Part shown: positions 50,726 to 61,285 of the stretch, one piece after another | Position numbering within the stretch: position 1 is the stretch's first letter | Layout: every line of letters starts with the position of its first letter | Origin: Hyphomicrobiales bacterium | GTDB taxonomy: Bacteria; Pseudomonadota; Alphaproteobacteria; Rhizobiales; Beijerinckiaceae | Assembly: GCA_947455725.1 (NCBI GenBank) | Contig: CANGPL010000003.1 | Location: forward strand, 27,825 to 91,824 | DNA: 64,000 bases | Direction: 5' to 3' | Made by a program: the position numbers and the translations under genes | Notes under the pieces: generated by a model | Told to the model about the DNA's origin: nothing | The model's database searches: none | The model's input: the letters and a program-made list of their open reading frames with translations, nothing else

Positions 50726-51472
50726 TTGACCAACCAGCAGCAAGATCCGCCTCAATTCTTCATGACGGCCCCGCATAGTTGCGGTTATTTGCCGAACAAA
50801 ATCGAGCGGAAGGTGTTTACCCATTTGGTGGGAATGCGGGCGGGCGGGCTGAACGACCTATTAACCCAAGCCGGCTTTCGTCGATCGCAAACCATCGCCT
50901 ATCGGCCAGCCTGTGACCAATGCAATGCCTGCGTCTCGATACGTGTGCCGGTCGATGATTTCAGGCCTTCGCGAAATATGAGGCGTGTCATCGAGGCGAA
51001 TGCTGATCTCGTAGGCGCCATGCTGCAGAACAAAGCGACGTCGGAACAATATAGCCTATTTCGCAGCTATCTCGGCGATCGCCATTCCGATGGCGGCATG
51101 ATCGATATGAGCGTGCTGGATTTCTCCCTGATGATCGAGGACAGCCACGTCGATACAACCCTGATCGAGTATCGCCGCCGTGGCCCCGATACTTTCATCA
51201 ATGGCCGCGGCACCGGACCGCTCATCGCAACAGCCCTAACTGATGTTTTATCGGACGGGCTTTCGATGGTGTATTCATTCTTTGACCCAGAACATTCCAA
51301 TCGCAGCCTAGGCACCTTTATGATCCTCGATCATATCGAGAGAACCAAAAAGCGCGGCCTACCCTATCTCTATTTGGGCTATTGGATCGATGGCTCGCGC
51401 AAGATGGATTATAAAGCCCGCTTCACGCCACAAGAACGCTTGGGCCTTAATGGCTGGGTGCGCGTGAAATAA
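50726..51472 (+). CDS. bpt: Aspartate/glutamate leucyltransferase (Bpt)
   Basis: Bpt transfers Leu from Leu-tRNA to proteins with N-terminal Asp or Glu, making them ClpS/ClpAP substrates in the N-degron pathway. The ATE-type N-terminal domain contains [16 protein letters not shown] and the paired cysteines ACDQCNAC; the C-terminal transferase domain has [19 protein letters not shown] and [20 protein letters not shown] (split here as two segments near 205-240). The start is probably the TTG at 50726, giving [12 protein letters not shown], which suits the family; a TTG at 50708 is also open. Length about 248. Confidence 0.92.
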   Translation: MTNQQQDPPQFFMTAPHSCGYLPNKIERKVFTHLVGMRAGGLNDLLTQAGFRRSQTIAYRPACDQCNACVSIRVPVDDFRPSRNMRRVIEANADLVGAMLQNKATSEQYSLFRSYLGDRHSDGGMIDMSVLDFSLMIEDSHVDTTLIEYRRRGPDTFINGRGTGPLIATALTDVLSDGLSMVYSFFDPEHSNRSLGTFMILDHIERTKKRGLPYLYLGYWIDGSRKMDYKARFTPQERLGLNGWVRVK

Positions 51473-51496
51473 AAACGGGCTTTGTTCATTATCGCG

Positions 51497-51515
51497 CCGC
51501 GCAATAAATGCGCGG
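51497..51515. terminator. Hairpin between convergent bpt and parC, possible bidirectional terminator
   Basis: CCGCGCA pairs perfectly with TGCGCGG around the loop ATAAA. It lies 24 bases after the bpt stop and 4 bases after the parC stop. The following T-tracts are short (ATATTT on the plus strand), so termination would be modest. Confidence 0.5.
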
Positions 51516-51519
51516 ATAT

Positions 51520-53766
51520 TTAACCAGAGAACTTATTCGACTTAGGGAAACCCTTCGGCGGCAAACGTCCTGCTTCTGCTCTGTTGCCAATCCATTCCGT
51601 CAGCTCGGCTTCCGCAACCGTCCAGGTCCTTCCGGATGTATCCTTCCAGGTTAATCTATCGGCCATCGCGAAGGTCCGAATATCGGACATGCCGCCATCT
51701 TTATATTTCTGAAGCCGCACGCCTTTGCCGCGCGCCATCTCGACCATTTGCGTGATCGGGAAGCACAATAGCTTTCGATTTTCACCGATGGTTGCAACAT
51801 AATCGCCCTCAACCGGAACGACGAAGCGCGCCGTTTCCTTATCGTCAAGATTAAGCATCTGACGACCCTTGCGCGTATTGGCAACCGTATCATCGGCGCT
51901 CACAATAAAGCCGCGCCCAACGGATGAGGCAAACAGCAATTTGCTTCCCGGTTTATGCGGCCAAGCGGTTACGATATCCGCACCTTCATCGATATCGGCC
52001 ATCAGACGAACCGGATCACCAAAGCCACGTCCACCCGGAAGCTTCGAGGCATCCAAAGTGTAGACCTTGCCATTCGTGGTCAGCACAAGAATTTTGGCGG
52101 TTGTTTCCGTATGGAACGACAGAGCCAATTCGTCATCGCCTTTGAATTGGACCGAGGTTAAATCGGACACATGGCCTTTAAGTGCTCTGATCCAGCCTTT
52201 CTTGGAAAGCACAACCGTCAAAGGCTCACGCTCAACCATTGCTTCTGTCAGATCAATATCGCCAACATCGGGCGCATCGGCGAAAACCGAGCGCCGCTTA
52301 CCAAGCGCCGTATCCTGCGAAAAGCTTTTCTTCACATCACGGATTTGCGCCGCAACAACTTTCCATTGCTTATCGGGCGAACCAAGCAACGCCTCAACTT
52401 CTGATTTCTCAAGCGAAAGCGCTTCAAATTCGCGCTTTAATTCCATCTCTTCAAGTTTGCGCAATGAGCGAAGTCTGGTGTTGAGGATAGCGTCGGCCTG
52501 AACCTCATTGAGCTCAAAATATCGCATTAACTCGACTTTAGGTTCATCCTCTTCACGAATGATTTTAATGACCTTGTCGAGATCAAGATAGACGATGAGA
52601 AGCCCGCGCAGAATCTCAAGACGTTTATCAATCTGCCCCAGACGGAACCGCGAACGCCGCTCCAGCACAACGCGGCGATGGCCGAGCCACTCGCGCAACA
52701 CATCGGCAAGACCAAGCACTCTTGGCACAAGTCCCGCCGTGAGCACATTCATGTTCATGGAAATACGGCTTTCAAGCTCAGTAAGCTTGAACAAAGATTC
52801 CATCAAAATTTCTGCATCAACCGTGCGCGAGCGCGGCTCAAGAACGATGCGAATATCTTCCGCCGATTCATCGCGCACATCAGCGAGAAGCGGTAGCTTC
52901 TTATCCGTGAGCAGCTCGGCAATTTTTTCGATGAGCCGTGACTTCGGAACCATATAGGGAATTTCCGTAATCACGACGACCCACCCGCCGCGACCCGTAT
53001 CTTCCTTTTCCCAGCGTGCCCGAACGCGGAACGAACCGCGTCCCGTGCGATAGGTCTCCGTCATCGATGCGCGCGTCTCAACGATAACCCCGCCGGTTGG
53101 AAAATCCGGACCGGGCACAAAGGTCATGAGCTGTTCAGACGTCGCCTGCGGATGGCTTACCAAATAAAGCGCAGCATCACAGAGTTCAGCGGCATTGTGC
53201 GGCGGAATAGAGGTCGCCATACCCACCGCAATCCCTTGCGATCCATTGGCGAGAAGATTTGGAAAGGCCGCTGGCAAAACGAGCGGCTCTTCTTCAGAAC
53301 CATCATAGGTCTCGCGGAAATCAACCGAGTCTTCGTCGAGCCCATCCAGCAATAGCCGTGCAACTTCTGTGAGCCGTGCTTCCGTATACCGCATCGCGGC
53401 AGGATTATCGCCGTCGATATTGCCGAAATTCCCCTGCCCGTCGACAAGCGGATAACGCACCGCAAAATCCTGCGCGAGACGCACCAAGGCATCATAAACC
53501 GATTGGTCGCCATGCGGGTGATATTTACCAATCACGTCGCCCACAACACGGGCGCATTTCTTGAACGCTTGACCCGGATCAAGCCGCAACAGACGCATAG
53601 CATAGAGCAAGCGGCGATGAACGGGCTTTAACCCGTCGCGCGCATCCGGTAGCGCCCGGTGCATAATGGTTGAGAGGGCATAAGCGAGGTAACGCTCTTC
53701 AAGCGCATCCTTCAGCGATATGACCTCAACGCCCGATCCCTCTGGCGGTTCAACCGGCTTACCCAT
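51520..53766 (-). CDS. parC: DNA topoisomerase IV subunit A
   Basis: ParC with ParE decatenates daughter chromosomes. From the ATG at 53766 the protein is 748 residues. The N-terminal breakage domain starts [20 protein letters not shown]; the catalytic tyrosine is Tyr127 in [10 protein letters not shown]. The quinolone-resistance region reads [13 protein letters not shown], with Gln88 where E. coli has Ser80 and Asp92 where it has Glu84. The C-terminal beta-pinwheel is short, as in ParC rather than GyrA, and no GyrA box was seen. The gene is the last of the minus-strand rpoZ-to-parC cluster, 84 bases from recO. Confidence 0.95.
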   Translation of the reverse strand: MGKPVEPPEGSGVEVISLKDALEERYLAYALSTIMHRALPDARDGLKPVHRRLLYAMRLLRLDPGQAFKKCARVVGDVIGKYHPHGDQSVYDALVRLAQDFAVRYPLVDGQGNFGNIDGDNPAAMRYTEARLTEVARLLLDGLDEDSVDFRETYDGSEEEPLVLPAAFPNLLANGSQGIAVGMATSIPPHNAAELCDAALYLVSHPQATSEQLMTFVPGPDFPTGGVIVETRASMTETYRTGRGSFRVRARWEKEDTGRGGWVVVITEIPYMVPKSRLIEKIAELLTDKKLPLLADVRDESAEDIRIVLEPRSRTVDAEILMESLFKLTELESRISMNMNVLTAGLVPRVLGLADVLREWLGHRRVVLERRSRFRLGQIDKRLEILRGLLIVYLDLDKVIKIIREEDEPKVELMRYFELNEVQADAILNTRLRSLRKLEEMELKREFEALSLEKSEVEALLGSPDKQWKVVAAQIRDVKKSFSQDTALGKRRSVFADAPDVGDIDLTEAMVEREPLTVVLSKKGWIRALKGHVSDLTSVQFKGDDELALSFHTETTAKILVLTTNGKVYTLDASKLPGGRGFGDPVRLMADIDEGADIVTAWPHKPGSKLLFASSVGRGFIVSADDTVANTRKGRQMLNLDDKETARFVVPVEGDYVATIGENRKLLCFPITQMVEMARGKGVRLQKYKDGGMSDIRTFAMADRLTWKDTSGRTWTVAEAELTEWIGNRAEAGRLPPKGFPKSNKFSG

Positions 53767-53856
53767 CAACAAACTTCCCTATTTAAACAGGGCCAATCGC
53801 TACCCCAGCCCGGTGATTCGCGGCAAGCATCGGGAAAACATTGTCCCCCCCAAGAA

Positions 53857-54585
53857 TTACGGCCGATCAGACGGAAATAGCGCCACAAAAGCCAAACGCG
53901 CCTCTGGCACCGGCACACCGCGCGGCCCGAAGAGATGACGTTCCAGAAAATAGCCGGTCAGGGCTAACCCTTGTGCAATGGCATGAGCATCGGGAAACTC
54001 CGCATTGCCCTGCTTCAAAAATGCAGGCAGTGCCAGCAAACGATCTTTATAAGGCTCGCCTGCCGCCGCAGAAACCGCACGACCTGATTTGGGCGAGACA
54101 TAGATCAATTCGTCATTGGTGCCCGTTGCAGCACATTCAACGAGATCGAGCCCAAACCCCAATTCACCCAACAAAGCTAATTCAAAACGCACCATCAAAG
54201 GTGCAATGAGTGATGGCTGATCAAGGGCATTTAAAACAATAACAAGCGTATCATATAATGCCGGATGGGGATCCCGTTCCGGAAGAAGCCGTAACAGAGC
54301 GCCAAGCGTTGAGATCGCATATAACGCGGCGGAAGAACCCATGACGGATGCCGCGCGCAATCGGGTTGGCTCAACCGCAAACTGACCCAATTGCTCGTCA
54401 ATCCGCGCACGCCACACGAGGTCACAACTATTGCCCGCTTGAAGCGCTGGCTGCATTCGCCGCGACCGACCGCCCTTCACCACGCCTAAATGCCGGCCGT
54501 GTTCGCGCGTCATCGCTTCAAGAATAACGTCACGTTCTCCGAGACGCCGTACACCGATAACGATGCCCTCGTCTTGCCATTCCAT
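53857..54585 (-). CDS. recO: DNA repair protein RecO
   Basis: RecO loads RecA on SSB-coated gaps together with RecR. The N-terminal OB fold begins MEWQDEGIVIGVRRLGERDVIL (as two pieces), followed by a helical domain. The zinc-finger region typical of some RecO proteins is reduced; only scattered cysteines are visible (SCDLVW, VECAATG). Length 242 is usual for alphaproteobacteria. It lies 27 bases downstream of era, as in E. coli and Rhizobiales. Its start ATG at 54585 is the family N terminus. Confidence 0.93.
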   Translation of the reverse strand: MEWQDEGIVIGVRRLGERDVILEAMTREHGRHLGVVKGGRSRRMQPALQAGNSCDLVWRARIDEQLGQFAVEPTRLRAASVMGSSAALYAISTLGALLRLLPERDPHPALYDTLVIVLNALDQPSLIAPLMVRFELALLGELGFGLDLVECAATGTNDELIYVSPKSGRAVSAAAGEPYKDRLLALPAFLKQGNAEFPDAHAIAQGLALTGYFLERHLFGPRGVPVPEARLAFVALFPSDRP

Positions 54586-54612
54586 AAAGGTTAGCCTCGC
54601 GACTTCGGATGA

Positions 54613-55536
54613 TTACTTCGGAAATTCTAATCCCATTTCACGATAGCGCGCAGGATCGTCAGACCAATTCTCACGCACTTTCACATGCAAAAACAAATGA
54701 ACCGTCTTTTCAATTTCAAGACCAATTTCTTTGCGCGCTAATTCGCCGATCGTCCGGATCTGTTGCCCACCTTTACCGAGCACAATCATGCGCTGCGTTT
54801 CGCGTTCAACGAAAATCGTCTGTTCGATGCGAACCGATCCATCTTTACGCTCTTGCCATTGATCGGTCTCGACAGTCGAACGATACGGTAATTCATCATG
54901 CAATCGTTCAAATAATTTTTCGCGCGTAATTTCAGACGCTAACATACGCAATGGTGCATCAGAAACTTGATCTTCCGGATAAAGCCAATGACTCATCGGC
55001 ATCAGCGCCGCAAACCGCTCGAGCACTTTTGGAACACCGCTTCCCGTCAATGCCGAAACCATAAAGGTTTCCTTGAATGGAAAACGAGCATTCACGTCCT
55101 CCGCCAATTTTAAAAGCGACGGCCGCTCAACAAGATCAACTTTATTTAAAATCAGGAACGCATCCTGCTTGATATTTTGAAGACCTTCGATAATCGCCTC
55201 AGCCTCTTCATCCACACCCTTGCGAGCATCCAGCACAAGAGCCACAGCGTCCGCGTCCCCCGCCCCGCCCCATGCTGACGTTACCATTGCGCGTTCAAGA
55301 CGACGCTTCGGCGTAAAAATACCGGGCGTATCGACAAAGATAATTTGTGCCGCATCTTTAATCGCAATACCGCGCACCAGCGCGCGCGTCGTCTGAACCT
55401 TACGGGAAACAATCGATACTTTTGCACCAACGAGTTGATTAATCAGCGTCGATTTTCCAGCGTTCGGCGCACCGATCAAAGCGACGAAGCCGCACCGCAT
55501 TGCCTCATTTGAAACCATTGTTTCATCGGTATCCAT
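54613..55536 (-). CDS. era: Ribosome-maturation GTPase Era
   Basis: Era binds the 3' end of 16S rRNA during 30S assembly. The G domain carries GAPNAGKST (G1), TTRALVRG region (G2), DTPGIF (G3) and NKVD (G4). The C-terminal KH domain contains IVLGKGGQQIRTIG. Length about 307. The ATG at 55536 shares its A with the rnc stop (TGATG); a GTG at 55539 overlapping as GTGA is an alternative. Either way translation is coupled to RNase III, which also works on rRNA precursors. Confidence 0.95.
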   Translation of the reverse strand: MDTDETMVSNEAMRCGFVALIGAPNAGKSTLINQLVGAKVSIVSRKVQTTRALVRGIAIKDAAQIIFVDTPGIFTPKRRLERAMVTSAWGGAGDADAVALVLDARKGVDEEAEAIIEGLQNIKQDAFLILNKVDLVERPSLLKLAEDVNARFPFKETFMVSALTGSGVPKVLERFAALMPMSHWLYPEDQVSDAPLRMLASEITREKLFERLHDELPYRSTVETDQWQERKDGSVRIEQTIFVERETQRMIVLGKGGQQIRTIGELARKEIGLEIEKTVHLFLHVKVRENWSDDPARYREMGLEFPK

Positions 55537-56243
55537 CACGCACTCTCCTCAATGCCCTCGCGCCTCAAAAAGGCGGTCGCAGCAGCATGTTCAGCAATCT
55601 TTTTCGACGCGCCCTCGCCTTCGGTCGAAGGGTAGCCATTGATCTCGACAGCTATCACAAAAATCGGCGCATGATCAGGCCCAGTTCTGCGTATCTCGCG
55701 ATAGGTTGGGATCGTAAGCCCCTTACCCATCGCCCATTCTTGCAAGGCTGATTTCGCATCCCGACGCGAGCGTTGGCTCGTTGACAAACGCGGTCCAAAA
55801 CTGCGTTCAATCAAGACGCGCGCCGCCTCAAATCCACCATCTAAATAAACCGATGCGATGATTGCTTCGCAAACATCACCGAGCAACGCCGCCTTCTTGC
55901 GCATACCCGCAAGCTTCTCGCCCGTACCAAGCCGAATGTAAGGTGAAACGCCCCATTGCTCAGCAACGTCAGCGCAGCTTTCTTTGCGTACAAGATCCGC
56001 CAAGCGACGCGATAAATCGCCCTCATTCTCAGCCGGAAAAGTACGAAACAACAAATCGGCAATCACGATGCCAAGCACACGATCGCCCAAAAATTCCAAC
56101 CGCTGATAATGCGGCCCATTCGCCGGTGTACCGGGCAACGCACTAATATGCGTTAACGCTCTCGTGAGCAATTCTCGATCAGCAAAAGCATAGCCGATCG
56201 AAGACTCTAATTCCGCAAGATCAAGCGCTGGGCGGCGCGCCAT
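55536..56243 (-). CDS. rnc: Ribonuclease III
   Basis: RNase III cuts double-stranded RNA, including rRNA precursors. The signature RLEFLGDRVLGIVIADLLF is at about 48-66, with catalytic acidic residues there and in LLGDVCEAIIASVYLDGG. The double-stranded RNA-binding domain occupies the last 70 residues (DAKSALQEWAMGKG to the EHAAATAFL helix). Length 235 is standard. It starts five bases after lepB and overlaps era by one base, forming the classical lepB-rnc-era unit. Confidence 0.96.
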   Translation of the reverse strand: MARRPALDLAELESSIGYAFADRELLTRALTHISALPGTPANGPHYQRLEFLGDRVLGIVIADLLFRTFPAENEGDLSRRLADLVRKESCADVAEQWGVSPYIRLGTGEKLAGMRKKAALLGDVCEAIIASVYLDGGFEAARVLIERSFGPRLSTSQRSRRDAKSALQEWAMGKGLTIPTYREIRRTGPDHAPIFVIAVEINGYPSTEGEGASKKIAEHAAATAFLRREGIEESA

Positions 56244-56248
56244 TGAGC

Positions 56249-57019
56249 TTAATGAATCCGGTTAAAGATGCGGTTCCACCGCACGGTCCAAGGCCATTCC
56301 CAAATCTTCCAAGCCGAACCATCAATCGAGAAGAAAATCACTTCGGCACGGCCGACAAGATTTTGAAATGGCACCATACCAACGCCATAGGGAACTTCGA
56401 AACGCGAGTCGCTGGAATTATCGCGGTTATCGCCCATGAAAAAATAATTGCCGGGTGGCACAATAAAATCAGGCGTATTACGCCCCATCACATTAAAGTA
56501 ATTTTTCTTCTCCTGAAGGCGATGAATAAGCCCTTCAGGCAGCTCTTCATTGAAATAAGTGAACTCTTCTTCAAGCCCTGCTCCAGCATCACCCTTTTCA
56601 GCACCGGTCTGAATTTTCTTAACCGGCTTGCCATTGATATAGAGCAGATTGTCTTTCATCTGAACATGGTCACCCGGCAAACCGATCAGCCGCTTGATAT
56701 AATCGGTTGACTGGTCGCCCGGCCATTTGAAAACAATGACGTCGCCACGCTTTGGCTCGGTTCCCAAAATGCGGCCCGAAAATACCGGGGGGCTTCCGGG
56801 GATTGAGTGCTTCGAAAATCCGTAAGAATATTTCGATACGAAGAGATAATCGCCGATCTGTAAGGTCGGCACCATTGAGCTTGATGGAATATTGAACGGC
56901 TGGAACAAAAAGGTACGAATGACGAGCGCAATCAGTAACGCCTGAACGATAACCTTAATGGTTTCAAGAATACCACCATCATCCGGCCTCGCCCCGTGGG
57001 AGCTTTTAGTTGCACTCAT
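56249..57019 (-). CDS. lepB: Signal peptidase I
   Basis: LepB removes signal peptides from exported proteins on the periplasmic side of the inner membrane. One membrane helix is visible (about 24-42, IVQALLIALVIRTFLF). The catalytic serine is in the box PSSSMVPTLQIGDYLFVSK, and the general-base lysine is in YIKRLIGLPGD. The C-terminal GDNRDNSSDSR box is present. Length 256 fits alphaproteobacteria, which have a single N-terminal helix instead of two. It heads lepB-rnc-era; the 99 bases between it and acpS hold no gene. Confidence 0.95.
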   Translation of the reverse strand: MSATKSSHGARPDDGGILETIKVIVQALLIALVIRTFLFQPFNIPSSSMVPTLQIGDYLFVSKYSYGFSKHSIPGSPPVFSGRILGTEPKRGDVIVFKWPGDQSTDYIKRLIGLPGDHVQMKDNLLYINGKPVKKIQTGAEKGDAGAGLEEEFTYFNEELPEGLIHRLQEKKNYFNVMGRNTPDFIVPPGNYFFMGDNRDNSSDSRFEVPYGVGMVPFQNLVGRAEVIFFSIDGSAWKIWEWPWTVRWNRIFNRIH

Positions 57020-57118
57020 CGTTTAGTCCTTCTCTTTCGCGGTACGCACCGCTTAATCTTTATAGGCAAAGCCCGGTAACCAAACAATGAAAGTCACCCG
57101 GGATCCTTATGGATGGGA

Positions 57119-57517
57119 TCAAATCGGCAAGGCCTCGATCACCACAACTGCCATAGCCATCGGGTGATCATCCGTCAAAGTGAGGTGGATTTTGGCCTCA
57201 TGACCCTGAGGTGTGATGGCGTTTAGGCGCTCAAGTGCTCCACCTTCAAGCTTCAACGTCGGGGCACCCGAGCGGAGGTTAACAACCCCCATATCCTTCA
57301 TAAACACACCCCGATTAAACCCCGTCCCAAGCGCCTTGGCGCAAGCTTCTTTTGCAGCGAAGCGCTTGGCGTAAGTTGCCGCCCGATTGGCGCGGCTCTC
57401 AGCCTTCCGGCGCTCTTCATCGGTAAACACGCGTTGGATAAAGCGCTCACCAAAGCGAGCAAGCGTCTGTTCAATCCGCGTAATATCGCAAAGATCGGAG
57501 CCGATGCCAATAATCAC
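57119..57517 (-). CDS. acpS: Holo-acyl carrier protein synthase
   Basis: AcpS transfers 4'-phosphopantetheine from CoA to Ser37 of AcpP. It is 132 residues with the Mg-binding aspartate in [13 protein letters not shown] and the glutamate in [15 protein letters not shown]. The start codon is GTG, overlapping the pdxJ stop as GTGA, so it is translated by coupling to pdxJ. The pdxJ-acpS-lepB order is shared by many proteobacteria. Its substrate, AcpP, is encoded at 8.9-9.2 kb. Confidence 0.94.
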   Translation of the reverse strand: MIIGIGSDLCDITRIEQTLARFGERFIQRVFTDEERRKAESRANRAATYAKRFAAKEACAKALGTGFNRGVFMKDMGVVNLRSGAPTLKLEGGALERLNAITPQGHEAKIHLTLTDDHPMAMAVVVIEALPI

Positions 57518-58281
57518 GAACGCGGTCTCGCTTTCGCCCGTCCACGCTCCATCGCCGCGCGCATTTGTGAAATGGCCATAGGCAAGCCCACAAAGATCGC
57601 TTCGCCAATCAAAAAATGCCCGATATTGAGCTCACGCACTTCTGGCAATTTCGCCAATTGCTCCGCCGAATAAAAATCCAACCCGTGGCCAGCATGAACT
57701 TCAAGCCCGAGCCGACCGGCTAAAGCGGCACCCGTATCAAGCCGCGCAAATTCGCGATCCGCTTTGGTGTGATCGCCATGCGCCAAGGCTTCACAATAAG
57801 AGCCCGTATGCAGCTCAATCACTGGCGCGCCAAGTTTCTTCGCCATTTCAATCGGTTCGGCATCGGCTTCAATGAAGAGAGAAACTCGAATACCCGCGCG
57901 CGATAATTCGGCGATGTAGGGCGCTAACACATTATGCTGGCCAACAATATCTAGCCCGCCTTCTGTCGTTCTTTCTTCGCGCTTTTCCGGGACAAGACAC
58001 ACGGCATGTGGTTTTACACGAAGCGCAACCGCCTTCATCTCTTCCGTTGCGGCCATTTCAAAATTCAACGGCTTAGCAATTTCAAGACTTAAACGCGCCA
58101 TATCCTCGTCCCGGATATGGCGGCGATCTTCCCGCAAATGCGCCGTTATGCCATCAACGCCCGCCTCAATCGCCATCAAAGCCGCGCGAACAGGGTCAGG
58201 CGCATTACCGCCACGGGCGTTTCTAATGGTTGCCACGTGGTCAATATTCAAACCAAGGCGAAGGGGCTTAATTTCATTCAT
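57514..58281 (-). CDS. pdxJ: Pyridoxine 5'-phosphate synthase
   Basis: PdxJ closes the pyridine ring of vitamin B6 from deoxyxylulose 5-phosphate and the product of PdxA. The TIM-barrel begins [19 protein letters not shown] with the active-site histidine, and [14 protein letters not shown] and [10 protein letters not shown] carry other conserved residues. Length is 255 from the ATG at 58281. pyrE ends six bases upstream, and acpS overlaps its stop. PdxA is not at its usual position after lptD in this window, yet the DXP-dependent pathway implied by pdxJ needs it, so it should be elsewhere in the genome. Confidence 0.95.
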   Translation of the reverse strand: MNEIKPLRLGLNIDHVATIRNARGGNAPDPVRAALMAIEAGVDGITAHLREDRRHIRDEDMARLSLEIAKPLNFEMAATEEMKAVALRVKPHAVCLVPEKREERTTEGGLDIVGQHNVLAPYIAELSRAGIRVSLFIEADAEPIEMAKKLGAPVIELHTGSYCEALAHGDHTKADREFARLDTGAALAGRLGLEVHAGHGLDFYSAEQLAKLPEVRELNIGHFLIGEAIFVGLPMAISQMRAAMERGRAKARPRS

Positions 58282-58287
58282 AATCAA

Positions 58288-58872
58288 TCAGGCTTTCAAC
58301 GCCCGACTGCCGGGCTTAACGGGCGGAATAGCGGCCAATTCGGGCGGAAGTTGGTCCGCCGGATAGGCAGGAATATCAAGGGTAGCGAGTGCAATGTAAG
58401 GAATACCCAATTCAGCCTTACCCCCTGAACGATCTATCAAGCAGGCCTCACCAACAAGATTAGTAGTAAGTCCCTTAATCGCTTCGATACATTCGCGCGA
58501 GGATAGACCGGTCGTGATAATATCCTCGACGATCAGCACCTTAGCATCTTCCGGTATCGTGAACCCACGGCGCAATTGAAAACGCCCTTCTTCACGCTCC
58601 ACGAACACTGCCTTTGCACCCAAATGTCGTGCCGTCTCATAGCCCGGCACAATGCCGCCAATGGCGGGCGATACCACCACATCAATTTTACCAAACTTAG
58701 CGACAATCAATTCAGCCAGAGCGCGGCAAAGCTTTTCGGTTCTCGCCGGATCCTGAAAAATAAACATTTTTTGAAGAAAAACCGGGCTGCGCAATCCCGA
58801 CGACAAAATGAAATGCCCTTCCAGCAAAGCACCCGCGTCACGAAACTCCGCCATTACTTCATCGAAATTCAT
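58288..58872 (-). CDS. pyrE: Orotate phosphoribosyltransferase
   Basis: PyrE makes orotidine 5'-phosphate from orotate and PRPP in pyrimidine synthesis. The PRPP loop is [14 protein letters not shown] (about 108-121), preceded by the flexible-loop region [13 protein letters not shown]. Length 194 matches the shorter alphaproteobacterial form. It is six bases upstream of pdxJ on the same strand and 80 bases downstream of rsh, so it likely belongs to the same polycistronic unit. Confidence 0.94.
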   Translation of the reverse strand: MNFDEVMAEFRDAGALLEGHFILSSGLRSPVFLQKMFIFQDPARTEKLCRALAELIVAKFGKIDVVVSPAIGGIVPGYETARHLGAKAVFVEREEGRFQLRRGFTIPEDAKVLIVEDIITTGLSSRECIEAIKGLTTNLVGEACLIDRSGGKAELGIPYIALATLDIPAYPADQLPPELAAIPPVKPGSRALKA

Positions 58873-58951
58873 CTGAGATCCCCTTAATATGCCTCAGCTT
58901 TACCATGAAGACGTAAAAAGGCGACCAAATAGTAGACTTTTCAACCCAAAT

Positions 58952-61168
58952 TTAGCCATTCACCCGCGTTGCATCGTGAATAGCGGGCTTGGCGCGAAGC
59001 TGGCTGATAATCGCGTTTAAATGGCGTAAATCCCAGACTTCGACATCGATCACCATCTCGCGGAAATCAGCCGTTTTCCCCGTGATCGAGATTGCATCAA
59101 TATTGCCGTCACTTTCGCCAATGACGGACGCGACTTGCGCCAGCACGCCCGGCTCATTGATCACCGTAACCTTTAACCGCGCCGGGAACCGATGCGGATG
59201 CGCCTCATCAATATCCCACCGCACATCCAGCCAACGCTCCGGCTGATCGTCAAAGGCAGTCAATGCCGGCGACTGAATCGGATAAATCGTAATACCTTTG
59301 CCCGGCGTTAAAATGCCGACAATCCGGTCGCCCGGCACCGCGCCGCCATCCGGCGCAAATTGAACCGGCAAATCACCACCAATTCCCCGAATAGGAATGG
59401 CCGAAGGTCCTTTGTCGGATCCGTCACCGGAACTTGGAACCTTAAAGACAAGGCCCTGGCCTTGCTTCATACCGAACCAACCGCCCTCCGCTAAATTGGC
59501 CTCAGCCCCTGCGGATTGCTCCTCACGGTAATCCGGAAACACCGCTTTAATCACATCGCCCGAATACATCTCGCCACGACCAACAGCCGCCAAGACATCT
59601 TCATGCGAGGAACGCGCTAAACGAGGCAGCGCCAGTTTCAAGCGCTCTTCAGAATAGGTCTTTCCAATCCGTTCAAACGCACGCTCGATAATCTGTTGAC
59701 CAAGGCCCGCATATTGGTTGCGAACGGCAACGCGTGTCGCACGCCGAATAGCGGATCGCGCTTTACCGGTGACGACAATTTCTTCCCAAGCAGAGGGAGG
59801 CGTCTGCCCCTCTGCACGAACAATCTCAACCTCGTCGCCATTCCGAAGGGTGGAGACGAGCGGCACAAGCGCGCCGTTTACTTTCGCACCAACCGCCGTA
59901 TCGCCAACATCCGTATGCACAGCATAGGCAAAATCAATCGGCGTTGCATTACGCGGCAGCGCAATTAGTCGGCCCTTGGGTGTAAAGCAAAAGACCTGAT
60001 CGTGAAAAAGTTCAAGCTTTGTATGCTCCAAAAACTCTTCGGCATTGTCACCCTCAGCCAAGGTCTCGAGCGTTCGGCGCAGCCATGCATAAGCATTGCT
60101 CTCACGCACCTTTCCGTCCGAATAATTTTTGCCATCCGGATCTTTATAAAGCGCATGCGCAGCAATGCCGTATTCCGCAATACGATCCATCTCAGCGGTG
60201 CGGATTTGCAACTCGACGCGCTGTCGGCCAGGGCCAACAACGGTTGTATGCAGCGAGTGATAATCATTCTGTTTAGGGGTCGAGATATAATCCTTAAAGC
60301 GACCCGGTACACTCGACCAAGTCGTATGCACAATCCCAAGTGCTGCGTAACATTCCGCGACCGTATCAACGACAATGCGGAAGCCAAAAATATCCGATAG
60401 CTGCTCGAACGAAACCGACTTACGCTCCATTTTCTTCCAAATGGAATAGGCTCTTTTCAGTCGACCCTTGACGAGCGCTTTAATACCGGATGCCGCTAAT
60501 TTCTGCGTCAGCTCATTTTCAATGCGCTCAATCAGCGGCCCACTTTTCGGGCCCATCTCATCAAGCCTCTGCCTAATCGCCGCATAGGCATCGGGCATCA
60601 AATGGCGAAACGACAGGCTTTCGAGTTCTTCCCGCAGATCCTGCATACCCATACGGCCAGCGAGCGGCGCATAAATATCAAGCGTCTCCTCGGCAATGCG
60701 CGCGCGCTTGGCTTCGGCCATGAATTGCAGCGTGCGCATATTGTGCAATCGATCAGCGAGCTTGATCAAAAGAACCCGCACGTCATCGGCAATAGCGAGC
60801 AGGAGTTTACGGAGATTTTCCGCCTGCGCCGCCTTTTTTGAAACCAGATCGAGTTTCTGGATCTTTGTTAATCCGTCGACCAATTGGCCAATATCAGCAC
60901 CAAAAAGCCGATCGATTTCCTCGCGCGTCGTTTCGGTATCTTCGATTGTATCGTGCAAGAGAGCAGCAACAATCGTCGCATCATCAAGCTTTAGTTCGGT
61001 TAAAATAGCCGCGACTTCGAGGGGATGGGAAATATAAGGTGCACCCGAGGCCCGCTTTTGATTGCCATGCGCCCGCATTGCATAGACATAAGCGCGATTA
61101 AGGAGGGCCTCATCCGTATTGGGATTATAGGCTTTTACCCGCTCTACCAGTTCATATTGTCGCATCAT
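58952..61168 (-). CDS. rsh: Bifunctional (p)ppGpp synthetase/hydrolase Rsh (RelA/SpoT homologue)
   Basis: Rsh makes and degrades (p)ppGpp in the stringent response. The N-terminal hydrolase HD domain is intact (ISHPLEVAAIL and LLHDTIEDT), so hydrolysis is expected. The synthetase domain contains RFKDYISTPKQNDYHSLHTT and RTAEMDRIAEYGIAAH. TGS (near 405-465) and C-terminal ACT (last 80 residues) domains follow. I use the ATG at 61168, giving MMRQYELVERV, the family start; the frame opens at 61195. Length about 738. Rhizobiales usually have this single long enzyme. A Ppx/GppA-family protein at 34.7 kb could act on the pppGpp it makes. Confidence 0.95.
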   Translation of the reverse strand: MMRQYELVERVKAYNPNTDEALLNRAYVYAMRAHGNQKRASGAPYISHPLEVAAILTELKLDDATIVAALLHDTIEDTETTREEIDRLFGADIGQLVDGLTKIQKLDLVSKKAAQAENLRKLLLAIADDVRVLLIKLADRLHNMRTLQFMAEAKRARIAEETLDIYAPLAGRMGMQDLREELESLSFRHLMPDAYAAIRQRLDEMGPKSGPLIERIENELTQKLAASGIKALVKGRLKRAYSIWKKMERKSVSFEQLSDIFGFRIVVDTVAECYAALGIVHTTWSSVPGRFKDYISTPKQNDYHSLHTTVVGPGRQRVELQIRTAEMDRIAEYGIAAHALYKDPDGKNYSDGKVRESNAYAWLRRTLETLAEGDNAEEFLEHTKLELFHDQVFCFTPKGRLIALPRNATPIDFAYAVHTDVGDTAVGAKVNGALVPLVSTLRNGDEVEIVRAEGQTPPSAWEEIVVTGKARSAIRRATRVAVRNQYAGLGQQIIERAFERIGKTYSEERLKLALPRLARSSHEDVLAAVGRGEMYSGDVIKAVFPDYREEQSAGAEANLAEGGWFGMKQGQGLVFKVPSSGDGSDKGPSAIPIRGIGGDLPVQFAPDGGAVPGDRIVGILTPGKGITIYPIQSPALTAFDDQPERWLDVRWDIDEAHPHRFPARLKVTVINEPGVLAQVASVIGESDGNIDAISITGKTADFREMVIDVEVWDLRHLNAIISQLRAKPAIHDATRVNG

Positions 61169-61227
61169 GTCGAAAACTATCCCGCTTTCGATCATTTATC
61201 GCAAGGCGAAGATAAAGATAATGCTAA

Positions 61228-61257
61228 CAAAAAAGCCCGGCGGTTACCCGGCCGGAC
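61228..61257 (-). terminator. Rho-independent terminator after rpoZ
   Basis: On the minus strand GTCCGGC pairs with GCCGGGC (one G-T pair), extended by an inner GG/CC step, then TTTTTTGTT. It lies 29 bases beyond the rpoZ stop and about 60 bases before the rsh start, so rsh depends on its own promoter or on read-through. Confidence 0.85.
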
Positions 61258-61285
61258 TTTAAAATCATAGACGAAGAACCGAAAC

